64,000 nt of DNA. It comes from JBATTK01 sp049670505. GTDB lineage: Bacteria; Bacteroidota; Bacteroidia; Flavobacteriales; Flavobacteriaceae. Below are positions 17,930 to 27,500 of this stretch, piece after piece. Location of the stretch: assembly GCA_049670505.1 (NCBI GenBank), contig JBATTK010000050.1, positions 56,386 through 120,385 on the forward strand, written 5' to 3'. Numbering within the stretch: position 1 is the first letter of the stretch; each line of letters opens with the position of its first letter. Made by a program: the position numbers and the translations under genes. Under the pieces are notes generated by a model, which did no database searches, had not been told where the DNA came from, and saw only the letters and a list, made by a program, of their open reading frames with translations.

Positions 17930-19825
17930 TCATTGCATAATAACTATACCCAACGGTGGAATTGTTATTTCAACGGATTTTTTATACCCATGCCATGGGG
18001 TATTTGTAGTTTTTATGGTACTATTTTCCATACCACTACCCCCATATGTGGTGTGGTCGCTATTGAATATTTCCTTGAGTTTACCGGATTTGGGAATTCC
18101 GATCCTATAATTCTCCCTGGGAACCGGTGTAAAGTTGCAGGCAATGATCAAATCGTTCTTTGTGTCGTGGCCCTTACGGATGTAGGTCAACACAGAATTT
18201 TCATGATCCCCATAGTCTATCCATTGAAAGCCCTCCGTACTGAACTGTTTTTCATACAGCGCGGGATATTCTAGATATATTTTATTCAAATCCTTTACCA
18301 TTTGTTGTACTCCCGAGTGAAAATCATATTCCAACAAATGCCAATCCAAGCTATGCTGAAAGTTCCATTCCGAAGATTGGCCGAACTCGGCCCCCATAAA
18401 AACGAGGTTGGTACCGGGATGGGTATACATATAACCGAATAGCAAACGGAGATTGGCGAATTGCTGCCATTCGTCACCCGGCATGCGGTATAGGAGCGAC
18501 TGTTTGCCATAGACCACCTCATCATGTGAAAAGGGCAGCATAAAGTTTTCGGTAAACGCATAGGTCATACTAAAGGTGAGGTCATTTTGATGGTGTCGCC
18601 TGTATATAGGTTCCTTTTTAAAGTACTCCAAGGTATCGTGCATCCAACCCATCATCCATTTCATACCAAAACCAAGTCCACCGATACCAACGGGCCTAGA
18701 TACCATAGAAAAAGAAGTAGACTCCTCCGCTATTGTCTGTACTCCACTGAAGCTCTTATAGACTTCCTCGTTAAGTTCCTTTATGAAGGATATAGCCTCC
18801 AAATTCTCCCTTCCCCCGAATATATTAGGTTCCCATTCCCCTTCTTCTCGGGAATAATCCAAGTATAACATGGAGGCCACGGCATCAACACGTAGGGCAT
18901 CCGCATGATATTGATCTAGCCAGAAGAGGGCATTACTTATTAAAAATGCACGCACTTCGTTTCTTCCATAGTTGAAAATAAGACTTTTCCAATCCGGATG
19001 ATATCCTTTTCTTCTATCCGGATTTTCATAGAGGTGCGAACCATCAAAAAATCCAAGTCCATGGGCATCTTCCGGAAAATGGGAGGGTACCCAGTCCAAG
19101 ATGACGCCAATATCATTTTGGTGTAATTTATCCACCAAGAGCTTAAAATCCTCTGGTTTTCCAAATCTTGATGTCGGGGCAAAATATCCGGTGAGTTGAT
19201 ATCCCCAAGAAGGATCGTATGGATATTCCATGATGGGCATAAACTCTACATGCGTAAAATTCATCTCCTTAACATAATCGACCAAATCCTGCGCCAAATC
19301 TACATAGGACATGAATTGATCTCCATTTTTTCTTTTCCATGAGCCTAAATGCACTTCATAAACGGCATACGGCCTATCCAACCCATTTTTTTCTTCTCGA
19401 TACCCCATCCAGTCTTTATCTTTCCATGTATAGGAATCGTCCCAAACAAGTGAGGCCGTATTTGGTGGATGCTCACAATAACGTGCAAAGGGATCTGCCT
19501 TTTCGGTCTTTATATCGTTATTATGGGAATGTATCTTGTATTTATATTTGGCGCCTTTATCTACCCCCGGGATAAATCCTTCCCAAATACCACTTTCGTC
19601 CCATCGTACATTCAATTTATGATCCCCTTCCAACCAAAAATTAAAATCACCCACGACGGATACGGATTTTGCCGTTGGGGCCCAAACGGCAAAATAGGTG
19701 CCTTTTTCACCAGCTATCTCTATGAGATGTGAACCTAGCTTTTCATAAAGTCTAAAATGCTTCCCACCCTTAAAAAGGTTGATATCGAAATCTGAAAATA
19801 AGCTATGAGGGATTACTTTGCCCAT
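17930..19825 (-). CDS. glgB: 1,4-alpha-glucan branching enzyme
   Basis: A 631-residue GH13 branching enzyme that cuts alpha-1,4 chains and re-joins them through alpha-1,6 bonds. An N-terminal CBM48 domain (GTYFAVWAPTAKSVSVVGDFN) precedes the catalytic barrel with YEVHLGSWKR, the nucleophile Asp314 in LRVDAVASMLYLDYS, the acid Glu367 in IAEESTSF and the third acid in LPFSHDEVV. Length matches the shorter GlgB class. It is third in the glgE-maltokinase-glgB-GH31 series, 15 nt after the maltokinase gene, and would branch the glucan made by GlgE. Confidence 0.95.
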   Translation of the reverse strand: MGKVIPHSLFSDFDINLFKGGKHFRLYEKLGSHLIEIAGEKGTYFAVWAPTAKSVSVVGDFNFWLEGDHKLNVRWDESGIWEGFIPGVDKGAKYKYKIHSHNNDIKTEKADPFARYCEHPPNTASLVWDDSYTWKDKDWMGYREEKNGLDRPYAVYEVHLGSWKRKNGDQFMSYVDLAQDLVDYVKEMNFTHVEFMPIMEYPYDPSWGYQLTGYFAPTSRFGKPEDFKLLVDKLHQNDIGVILDWVPSHFPEDAHGLGFFDGSHLYENPDRRKGYHPDWKSLIFNYGRNEVRAFLISNALFWLDQYHADALRVDAVASMLYLDYSREEGEWEPNIFGGRENLEAISFIKELNEEVYKSFSGVQTIAEESTSFSMVSRPVGIGGLGFGMKWMMGWMHDTLEYFKKEPIYRRHHQNDLTFSMTYAFTENFMLPFSHDEVVYGKQSLLYRMPGDEWQQFANLRLLFGYMYTHPGTNLVFMGAEFGQSSEWNFQHSLDWHLLEYDFHSGVQQMVKDLNKIYLEYPALYEKQFSTEGFQWIDYGDHENSVLTYIRKGHDTKNDLIIACNFTPVPRENYRIGIPKSGKLKEIFNSDHTTYGGSGMENSTIKTTNTPWHGYKKSVEITIPPLGIVIMQ

Positions 19826-19840
19826 ATTTTGGTTGTTAAT

Positions 19841-21475
19841 TTAGTTAGTTTCATTTATAATACTCATGATTCCTTCAAGAGGAATCACCGCCCACATGGG
19901 TCTTGAATTCATCTCGTATCCCAATTCGTATACCGCTTTCTCCAACATGCAATATTCCAATATAAATCTGCGCTCTTGGTTGTAGCCAATACTTAAGTTA
20001 TCTGCTTGAATCAAATCTACATAAGTCCCCAAAAACACTCCGATAAAATACCTGTACAGGATTTCACCCGCTTTAAAAAGATCCTGTTGGGAATGGGGGT
20101 AATTGTCCCCATTACCAAATATAGTGGCATAAACGGCATAATGAAAAGATCGGAATATGCCGGCTACATCCTTTAACGGTGGCTGTTTCACCTTCCTATC
20201 CCGTATGGTACTTTCTGGTTCTCCCTCAAAGTCCAGAAGATAAAAATCATCGTCTTTTACCAATATTTGTCCCAGATGATAATCTCCGTGAACGCGTATA
20301 CGCTCCCCTTTCAATTTGGTCCAATCAAAATTTACAAAACGCTTTCTTATCTCGTTCTTTCGTTCCAAAAACTCATTGGCAAGATCTAAAGTCATTCCTT
20401 CCAAACGGTGTAAATTATTTTCAACGGTATTTAATCTGTTCTGGAACTGGTACAACAGCCTATTTTTTAACCAAACTTCATAATCACCGTTAAAATGGGT
20501 AGGATGGAAAGCGGTATCCTCAAATTCGGAACCTAAGGCAATATGCATTTCCGCCGTTCTTTTGGCCATGACCTGAAGCTTCAGGAAAATATTCAGTCCG
20601 GCCCAATCAATAATCTCCGGTGGAACTTCCTTTATGGACAGCCGTTGAAATATTTCCGTTTCAGGCAGACTACTTACGTCTATTTTTTTATACTCCAGAT
20701 TGCTAAAGACCTTATTTAATTCCCTTAACATATAATCCCATGCATCTCCCTGATTGGGTACCATCTCTTGCATTAAGGCAATAGTAATGTTTACATTTTC
20801 CGAATCCGTTATGCTGAGACTTCCCTGATAAGCGGGGGTGTTTTTATAACCTTTTCGCTCTGAGAGAAACCGGCTCATTTCATAATCGGGGTTCTTATCC
20901 GCATAAATTCTGCGGAAAAATTTGATTACCGAGGAATCATTTATAATAATAGAAGTATTGCTTTGCTCCAATCCCATAAAACGTGAGGAAACATATACAT
21001 TATCCTCAAAATCGGTACTTTTATGGTAACTTACCCGGGTTGTATCATTAGGTTCCGCATGGGCAATTCGTTCAAAGACCAATTTTCGGAAAGCTTCCAA
21101 ATTAACGGCATCAATAATAAATCCTTCTTGCCCCCTGATCGATAAGGTCAAAATCCTATCTTTCTGCGCAAAACTTTCATCGGACACAAAAGCTATAGGC
21201 AAAAAATAGTGCTGGTAAAAAGCTTCTTCAAAATTTATCTCCAGCAATAGGCCATAATATACCTCGCCTTTTTGTTGAATCCTAAAGTACTCCTGTAATT
21301 CTATATATTTTAGCTTACTTGCTTTGCCCCCATACCAGCGTTGCTTTATAACATAATCCTCCAAAACATCCGAAAGAAAAACCTTTATGAAAGTATTGTC
21401 CTCTAACAATTCTTCCCAAGCCACGTCAAAGGCATAGGGAGGTCTTACTATGGGTTCTTGTTTCTTTTTGGACAT
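19841..21475 (-). CDS. Maltokinase (Mak/Pep2 type)
   Basis: A 544-residue maltokinase, which uses ATP to make maltose 1-phosphate, the donor for GlgE. It has the Mak-specific N-terminus (YVIKQRWYGGKASKLKYIEL) and the kinase core with the catalytic loop VHGDYHLGQILV and the metal-binding LLDFEGEP. In many bacteria Mak is fused to trehalose synthase (TreS); here it is stand-alone. It starts 2 nt after the glgE stop codon, so the two are surely co-transcribed. The role is firm by family and context. Confidence 0.92.
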   Translation of the reverse strand: MSKKKQEPIVRPPYAFDVAWEELLEDNTFIKVFLSDVLEDYVIKQRWYGGKASKLKYIELQEYFRIQQKGEVYYGLLLEINFEEAFYQHYFLPIAFVSDESFAQKDRILTLSIRGQEGFIIDAVNLEAFRKLVFERIAHAEPNDTTRVSYHKSTDFEDNVYVSSRFMGLEQSNTSIIINDSSVIKFFRRIYADKNPDYEMSRFLSERKGYKNTPAYQGSLSITDSENVNITIALMQEMVPNQGDAWDYMLRELNKVFSNLEYKKIDVSSLPETEIFQRLSIKEVPPEIIDWAGLNIFLKLQVMAKRTAEMHIALGSEFEDTAFHPTHFNGDYEVWLKNRLLYQFQNRLNTVENNLHRLEGMTLDLANEFLERKNEIRKRFVNFDWTKLKGERIRVHGDYHLGQILVKDDDFYLLDFEGEPESTIRDRKVKQPPLKDVAGIFRSFHYAVYATIFGNGDNYPHSQQDLFKAGEILYRYFIGVFLGTYVDLIQADNLSIGYNQERRFILEYCMLEKAVYELGYEMNSRPMWAVIPLEGIMSIINETN

Positions 21476-21477
21476 TG

Positions 21478-23415
21478 TTATTTCTTAATATGGAACAAAT
21501 GAAAAGGCAGGGCAGGATGTAATTCTACAAAATTCCATTCGTTATCCCAAATATAACCATTGTCTGTAATAACATCATGTACGTTGATAGATTGTCCGTG
21601 CTGTATTCCCAAATCCTCCATAGGCAGTTGAACGGAGCCTTGTTGTGCGTAATGCGGATCTAAGCTGATGATGATAAGCGTTTCATCCGTCTTATCATCG
21701 TTCCACTTATAAAAAGCCAAAAGCTGCTCATTTTCCATATGGCAAAACCGAATATTATTGGTCTGCTGTAGTGACGCATGATTTTTTCTAGCCTCATTTA
21801 TCTTGGTAATTACACGGGTCAATTTATTTTCGTGTGACCAATCCCAATGCCGGACTTCATACTTTTCAGAATTAAGATATTCTTCCTTACCGGGCATGGC
21901 ATCCGTGACCATGTATTCAAAAACAGGACCATAAATACCAATATTTCCGCTTAAGGTAGCGGCCAAGGCATATCGCAAAAGATGCATGGCCTCGTTGGCC
22001 CCTTGTAAATGATATGGGTTAATATCCGGTGTATTGGGCCAAAAATTAGGTCTGTAATACTCCCGCATCTCCGTTTGGGTGAGTTCTACCATATATTCTA
22101 TAAGTTCATGCTTGCGCACCCGCCATGTGAAATACGTGTAGGATTGGGAAAAACCCTGTTTTGCCAATTGTTGCATTACTTTTGGGCGCGAAAAGGCTTC
22201 TGCCAAAAACAGCACGTCCGGATGTTCCTTTTTTACTTCGGCGATCAACCAATTCCAAAAGTAATAGGGTTTGGTATGTGGATTGTCCACACGAAAAATA
22301 TGTATGCCCAGTTTTACCCAATATAGGGCAATACTTAATAACTCTTCCCAAAGTTCCTTATATGCTTTGGTCTCAAAATAAAAGTTAACGATATCCTGAT
22401 ATTTCTTAGGAGGATTCTCTGCATATTGCATGGTACCATCGGGCCGTTTTCTGAACCATTCCGGATTTGAATTGGTATAGGGATGATCGGGAGCAGCCTG
22501 GAATGCAAGATCCATAGCAATTTCTATGTTGAGTTCTCCCGCTTTTTTAATGACCTCTTTAAAATCCTTTTCCGTTCCCAGTTCTGGATGTATGGATTTA
22601 TGCCCTCCAAATCTAGATCCTATGCCCCAAGGAACCCCACTATCGCCTTCTTGGGCATTTGTGGTATTGTTCTTTCCCTTGCGATTCACCTCGCCAATGG
22701 GATGTACCGGTGGAAAATATAAGGTATCGAATCCCATATCCGCTATCCGGGGCAGTAAGCGTTCACAATCCTTAAAAGTACCGTGTTTGCCAGCTTCCGG
22801 AGAAGAAGATCTTGGAAAAAACTCGTACCACGTACTATAGTTCGCTTTTTTTCGATCCACATAGACTTCCAATGCGGCACTGCTGTTCACCAAAAAACGT
22901 TCGGGGTATTTTAAAAATAATTGATATAACTCTGCTGAAACCGCTTCGGCAATGGCATTGTCATAGGAATTATCTTCCTGAAAAAGCGTTATCAGTTTTT
23001 GTAAATAGGCTTTTTCTTGGGCCAAGGCCTTTTTGTTCACTTGTTTCAGATATTGGACTCCATCCAGCAACTCGCTCTTTACATGCTGACCATCCTTAAG
23101 TTTAGCTGCGATACCATGTTGCCAATTCAAAGCGTAATCTACCCAAGCTTGAACCTTATATTCATAATAGCCTTGTTTTTCAACAACAAAGGAAGCTGTA
23201 TACACATCGTTTCCTAAATCCTCCATACGGACATGGGTATGCTTTTTGGTCGTCCCGTGCTTAAATTGAACTTCGGCTTGGATAAGGTCATGCCCATCCG
23301 CCAATACATCTGCGGTAACGGTAACAAATTCCCCTATGACCCTTTTTACAAAAAAAGCTCCACCGTGGAGTTGTGGGGTTACTTTCTCTATTACAACACG
23401 TTGTTGTCTCAACAT
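21478..23415 (-). CDS. glgE: Alpha-1,4-glucan:maltose-1-phosphate maltosyltransferase
   Basis: A 645-residue GH13_3 enzyme that adds maltosyl units from maltose 1-phosphate to the growing alpha-1,4-glucan. The N-terminal beta domain begins RVVIEKVTPQLHGGAFFVKR. The barrel carries the nucleophile Asp377 in FRVDNPHTKP and the acid/base Glu406 in LAEAFSRPK; their 29-residue spacing is that known for Streptomyces GlgE. FYPPVHPIGE-type and RKGKNNTTNAQEGDSGVPW segments are further GlgE marks. It heads the leftward operon. The 401 nt upstream hold no gene and presumably its promoter, though I could not find a clean TTG/TAnnTTTG pair. Confidence 0.95.
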   Translation of the reverse strand: MLRQQRVVIEKVTPQLHGGAFFVKRVIGEFVTVTADVLADGHDLIQAEVQFKHGTTKKHTHVRMEDLGNDVYTASFVVEKQGYYEYKVQAWVDYALNWQHGIAAKLKDGQHVKSELLDGVQYLKQVNKKALAQEKAYLQKLITLFQEDNSYDNAIAEAVSAELYQLFLKYPERFLVNSSAALEVYVDRKKANYSTWYEFFPRSSSPEAGKHGTFKDCERLLPRIADMGFDTLYFPPVHPIGEVNRKGKNNTTNAQEGDSGVPWGIGSRFGGHKSIHPELGTEKDFKEVIKKAGELNIEIAMDLAFQAAPDHPYTNSNPEWFRKRPDGTMQYAENPPKKYQDIVNFYFETKAYKELWEELLSIALYWVKLGIHIFRVDNPHTKPYYFWNWLIAEVKKEHPDVLFLAEAFSRPKVMQQLAKQGFSQSYTYFTWRVRKHELIEYMVELTQTEMREYYRPNFWPNTPDINPYHLQGANEAMHLLRYALAATLSGNIGIYGPVFEYMVTDAMPGKEEYLNSEKYEVRHWDWSHENKLTRVITKINEARKNHASLQQTNNIRFCHMENEQLLAFYKWNDDKTDETLIIISLDPHYAQQGSVQLPMEDLGIQHGQSINVHDVITDNGYIWDNEWNFVELHPALPFHLFHIKK

Positions 23416-23816
23416 ATTTTCTAGTTTGATTCGGTTAGACGAAATCGGCCCAACTTTCTCTTTTCTATCTGCCGCTTGGTACGTATGATATCCATATTTT
23501 ATATTCCAAAGTTTTATACCCGGATAACCTATCAGGGGTTATAGTACCAAAAAAGGACTTCATTAGCACATAAAAATGGTGATACTTGATCAGAAATGAA
23601 AGTTCAGACGAGTTTCTTGTTAAAAATAGGAAATTTATGATTAAGAGACCGTTTTGAAATATGTCGATTAATTTTTTATGCCATTTTAGGCAAATTTTTA
23701 GGGGAAGATTTTTAAGCTACTTCATTTTTGGAATGCTTTTTGTTAAAATAGCTTAAAAGGTACAGAACGTTTAAAAATTCGATTCTGGTTTAGATAAACA
23801 GTAAATAGCTACAATT
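23416..23816. other. Divergent control region between glgE and the collagen-like lipoprotein gene
   Basis: There is no gene in these 401 nt. They must contain the leftward promoter of the glg operon and the rightward promoter of the lipoprotein gene. The only notable element is TTAAGAGACCGTTTTGAAA at 23641-23659, which recurs almost unchanged upstream of two other genes in the window. Confidence 0.6.
23641..23659 (+). repeat. TTAAGAGACYGTTTTG motif, copy 1
   Basis: TTAAGAGACCGTTTTGAAA lies 158 nt upstream of the lipoprotein gene at 23817. Near-identical copies occur at 34313-34329 (minus strand) and 38078-38094 (plus strand), each in a gap and pointing toward the next gene. Confidence 0.5.
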
Positions 23817-24386
23817 ATGAAAAAAATCACTTTGGCATTAGGCGTATTTTTAACTTTATTCATTGTTTCCTGTGAAGGACCGGAAGGGCCTCCAGGTTTT
23901 GACGGCCGCGATGGGGAAGACGGGGCAGACGGCATCCAAGGTCAGGTTATAGAAGTAGAGGGCGTTGGATTTGAGTATATCTTTGACCTTAATTCGCATA
24001 GTGCCATTATAGCATTTGAAGATGAAACCACATTTCCCGTTATACGGGAAGATGCCGTTCTAGTGTATCGGTTTGACGGTACAGCAGAGTTTGAAGATGG
24101 CGGGGTAGAAGATTTATGGAGTTTAATTCCGCAGAGTTTCTTCTTACCCGAAGGTACCATACAATACACTGCCACCCATACTTCAAGGGATGTAGAGATC
24201 TTGATAGATGGCAATTTTGATTTAAGCAGCTTAGATCCCGGTTTTACGCAAGACCAGATATTCAGGATCGTTATTTTACCTGGTGAATTTGCCGCTACTT
24301 CCAAAGTGGACAAAAGCAATATTGGTGCTGTAATGCAGAGCTTGGGTGTAGATGAAACAGATGTTCGGCGCATACTGTTGAATTAA
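23817..24386 (+). CDS. Lipoprotein with a short collagen-like stretch
   Basis: A 189-residue predicted lipoprotein (MKKITLALGVFLTLFIVSC, Cys19). Directly after the lipidated Cys come about seven Gly-X-Y triplets (GPEGPPGFDGRDGEDGADG), which could form a short collagen-like spacer or trimerisation segment. The remaining 140 residues are beta-rich with no family I recognise (for example FEYIFDLNSHSAIIAF and DVEILIDGNFDLSS). Such collagen-like lipoproteins are frequent in Flavobacteriaceae, and their function is unknown. A very strong hairpin terminator follows at 24400. Confidence 0.75.
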   Translation: MKKITLALGVFLTLFIVSCEGPEGPPGFDGRDGEDGADGIQGQVIEVEGVGFEYIFDLNSHSAIIAFEDETTFPVIREDAVLVYRFDGTAEFEDGGVEDLWSLIPQSFFLPEGTIQYTATHTSRDVEILIDGNFDLSSLDPGFTQDQIFRIVILPGEFAATSKVDKSNIGAVMQSLGVDETDVRRILLN

Positions 24387-24399
24387 TTTTTAAATAGAT

Positions 24400-24446
24400 A
24401 CACAAAAGACCGTATGAAAAGAAGTTTTTCATACGGTCTTTTGTGT
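24400..24446 (+). terminator. Terminator with a 21-bp perfect stem
   Basis: The arms 24400-24420 and 24426-24446 are perfectly complementary over 21 bp (core AAAAGACCGTATGAAAA) around the 5-nt loop GAAGT. The hairpin starts 14 nt after the lipoprotein stop codon. The T residues lie within and just after the 3' arm. Confidence 0.8.
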
Positions 24447-24579
24447 ACATACCTTTCTCTATTAAATAGGAAAACCACCCGTTTTCAACTATACTTATAC
24501 CGTTACCGGATGAAGTTTCATTTTTAAAATTTCAGTATCTTTAAAACAAGTCTTTTCCCTCACAGGCTTTGCAACCTAA

Positions 24580-27500
24580 TTGACATTACCGACCGTGTTA
24601 AGATTCAAAAACTTGTTTTTTATTTTTTTCTTCGCCTTAGCGTATCCACAGCAAGGAACTACTTATTTTAGAACTATTGCTTTACCGGAAGGAAATAAGC
24701 AAACCGAGGTTTTTGATTTATTACAGGATAGCAAGGGGTATATGTGGTTTGGGACTACCAAGGGACTCTTTCGTTTTGATGGTATTGACTTCAAGATATA
24801 TCGCAATGAATATGGGGATAAAGATACCTTGGCCGATGATATTATCTACAGTGTCGAAGAGGATGCCACAGGAAATATATGGATCGGGACAAAAACTGGG
24901 GGTATAAGTGTTTTAAACCCTGCAACGGATAGTTTTTCCCATTACAGGTATGATCCAAAAAGCATCGTCCCCTTCTCCAATTATTTCATTGCCGATATTT
25001 ATAAGGATACCAAGGGGACTATGTGGGTGGGTAGTCTTGGCGGAGGTTTGGGCAAATATGTCCCAAAGACCGATGCTATACATTATTATCAAAAAAGTGA
25101 AGAAGATAATTCTATTGCACATAATCATGTGACCGGAATTATGGAGGATGAAATAGGAAACATTTGGTTAGGATTCAACGGCGGTGGAATTGCAGAATTT
25201 AATCCTGTTACGGAACATTTTAAATCGTATCCTTTTTCAGAACTTCCAGACGCAACGGCAAATTTTCGTAATAATGTGATACGGGATATGTACGATGATG
25301 GCAAGGGTAATATATGGTTGGCTACCTATGGGGGCTTTAACAAGTTTACCAAGGCAAGCGGAAAATATACGCACTATGACAAAAGTAATGTATCCCTCAT
25401 AAAGAACAATTCGCTGAATTCCATTAGCGTTAACGATAACATTCTTTACATAACTGCATATGATGGTCAATTCTACAAATTCGATTTAACTAATGAGCTA
25501 TTCATTTCTTCGGAAAATATGGACAAAAATATCCGCAGTGGCTATATGGACAAGGAAAAATCTTTTTGGTTGGGGTCTACCATTGGTGAAATCATTGTAA
25601 GATCATCAAATTTAGATTTTTCCTTCTATAGCATTGGAAAAAAAGACAATCTTGTTTCTTCCATCGTTAGAACAAAAGATGATATTTTTTGTGGCACAAG
25701 CTTTTCCGGCCTGTATTCCGGAAATAAAAATGTATCTCTAGGCGAAGATATATTATCGGATTTATCCATTTTAACTATGGAACAGGGATTTGATGATACT
25801 ATTTGGATAGGGACCAATAGTGGTGGGATCAACCTATATAATACCAAGACCGGTGAAAATAAGATAGTGCGTTTTCAACCGGGAAATACAAAAGGGCTGT
25901 CCCATGACACGGTCCTGGATATTCATAAAGATGAATTTGGGGATATTTGGGTATCCACCTATGCCGGATTGGGGCAATGGGTAGATAGTACACGGCATTT
26001 TTTGAACCGGGGAAGCGCACAATTTAAAGATGTCATTAGATTGGGAAAAAATGAACTATGGGCCGCTACAAATATCGGAATTGCGATAATTGACCCTATT
26101 ACCAATGCATTTTACATGAAACAAGCAGATCCTGGCCAACCTAAGGACAGTTTGCTCCATAACGAGGTAAATGTGTTATACACCCCTGACAAGGATAGTA
26201 TCTTGATCGGCACTAAAAAAGGTTTGAACGTTTTTATAAAGAGCCTTAACAAAATGGTAAACGTTCATGAAATAGTGGATATCCCCTACATCGAAATAAA
26301 ATCCATAACCCAAGATCAACACAAAAAATATTGGATGGTTTCCGATCAGGGAATTTTACATTTGGACCTTGCCAACGGCATATACAAATACTATGATGAA
26401 TCTAATGGCCTTAAGGCCAACACGAGTTGGAACTGCTCCCTACAATTTAACAAAAAAACAAAGACGATAGACTTAGGCGGTATTGGTGGGTATTACAGTT
26501 TTATACCGGCACCTTTACATTTTGATAAGGAACCCGTTCCGGTAACAATTACCAACGTTAAATTATTTAATGAAGACCTTAAGGGACCAACACGATCCAA
26601 TACATCTAGAAGCTATAAATCAAATTTGGAGTTAGCCCACGATCAGCATATGATTTCTTTTTCCTATGCCGGACTCAATTTTATGAATCCCTTTAAGATT
26701 TCATATGCGTATTTGTTGGAAGGTTTGGACCAAGATTGGATATATACCAAAAATCGGACGGCCAATTTTACAAACCTAACCCCTGGGGAGTATACTTTTA
26801 AGGTAAAAGCCACCAATAGTGATGGTGTCTGGAACGAAGTCCCTACTTCTTTTCGTTTCATTATAAAACCACCTTTTTGGGCAACGTGGTGGGCCTATCT
26901 CATTTATATACTCCTATCCATTTCAATAGTTTATGCTATTACGAGAACATTTATCCTAAGGGAACGTCTTAAAACAAGTTTAAGATTAGAGCATATGGAA
27001 ATGAAAAAACTACAGGAACTGAGCGACATGAAATCTCGTTTTTTTACGAATATGTCCCATGAATTCAGAACACCTTTAACACTGATTGCAGGTCCTGTAG
27101 ATAAGCTTTTAGAGCATACCGAAGATGCAAAAACGAAAGAAAATTTACAGATTGTAAAAAGAAATAGTCAACAATTAAAACGATTGATCGATCAATTATT
27201 GGAATTCTCCAAACTTGAAGCCAATAAAGTTGAAGTAAAAAGAACTACACAAGAGTTGTTCGGCTTTTTGGGGATCATTAGTTCTTCCTTTTCATCGCTG
27301 GCCGAAAACAATGGGATACACTATTCTGTTAAAATACCATCTCCAGAATTATGGGCCTCATTTGATAAGGAAAAAGTAGAAATGGTAATTAACAATTTAG
27401 TATCGAATGCCATAAAATTTACCCCCGAGTCCGGAACGGTAAACGTAAGTTTCAAAACCGTCCAAGAAGATACTGGTCGGCCACAATTGCTGATCAGGGT

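Noticed and set aside
23817..24386. Collagen-like lipoprotein as a true collagen or a phage tail fibre
   Set aside because: Only about seven Gly-X-Y triplets are present directly after the lipidated Cys, and no phage genes are nearby.
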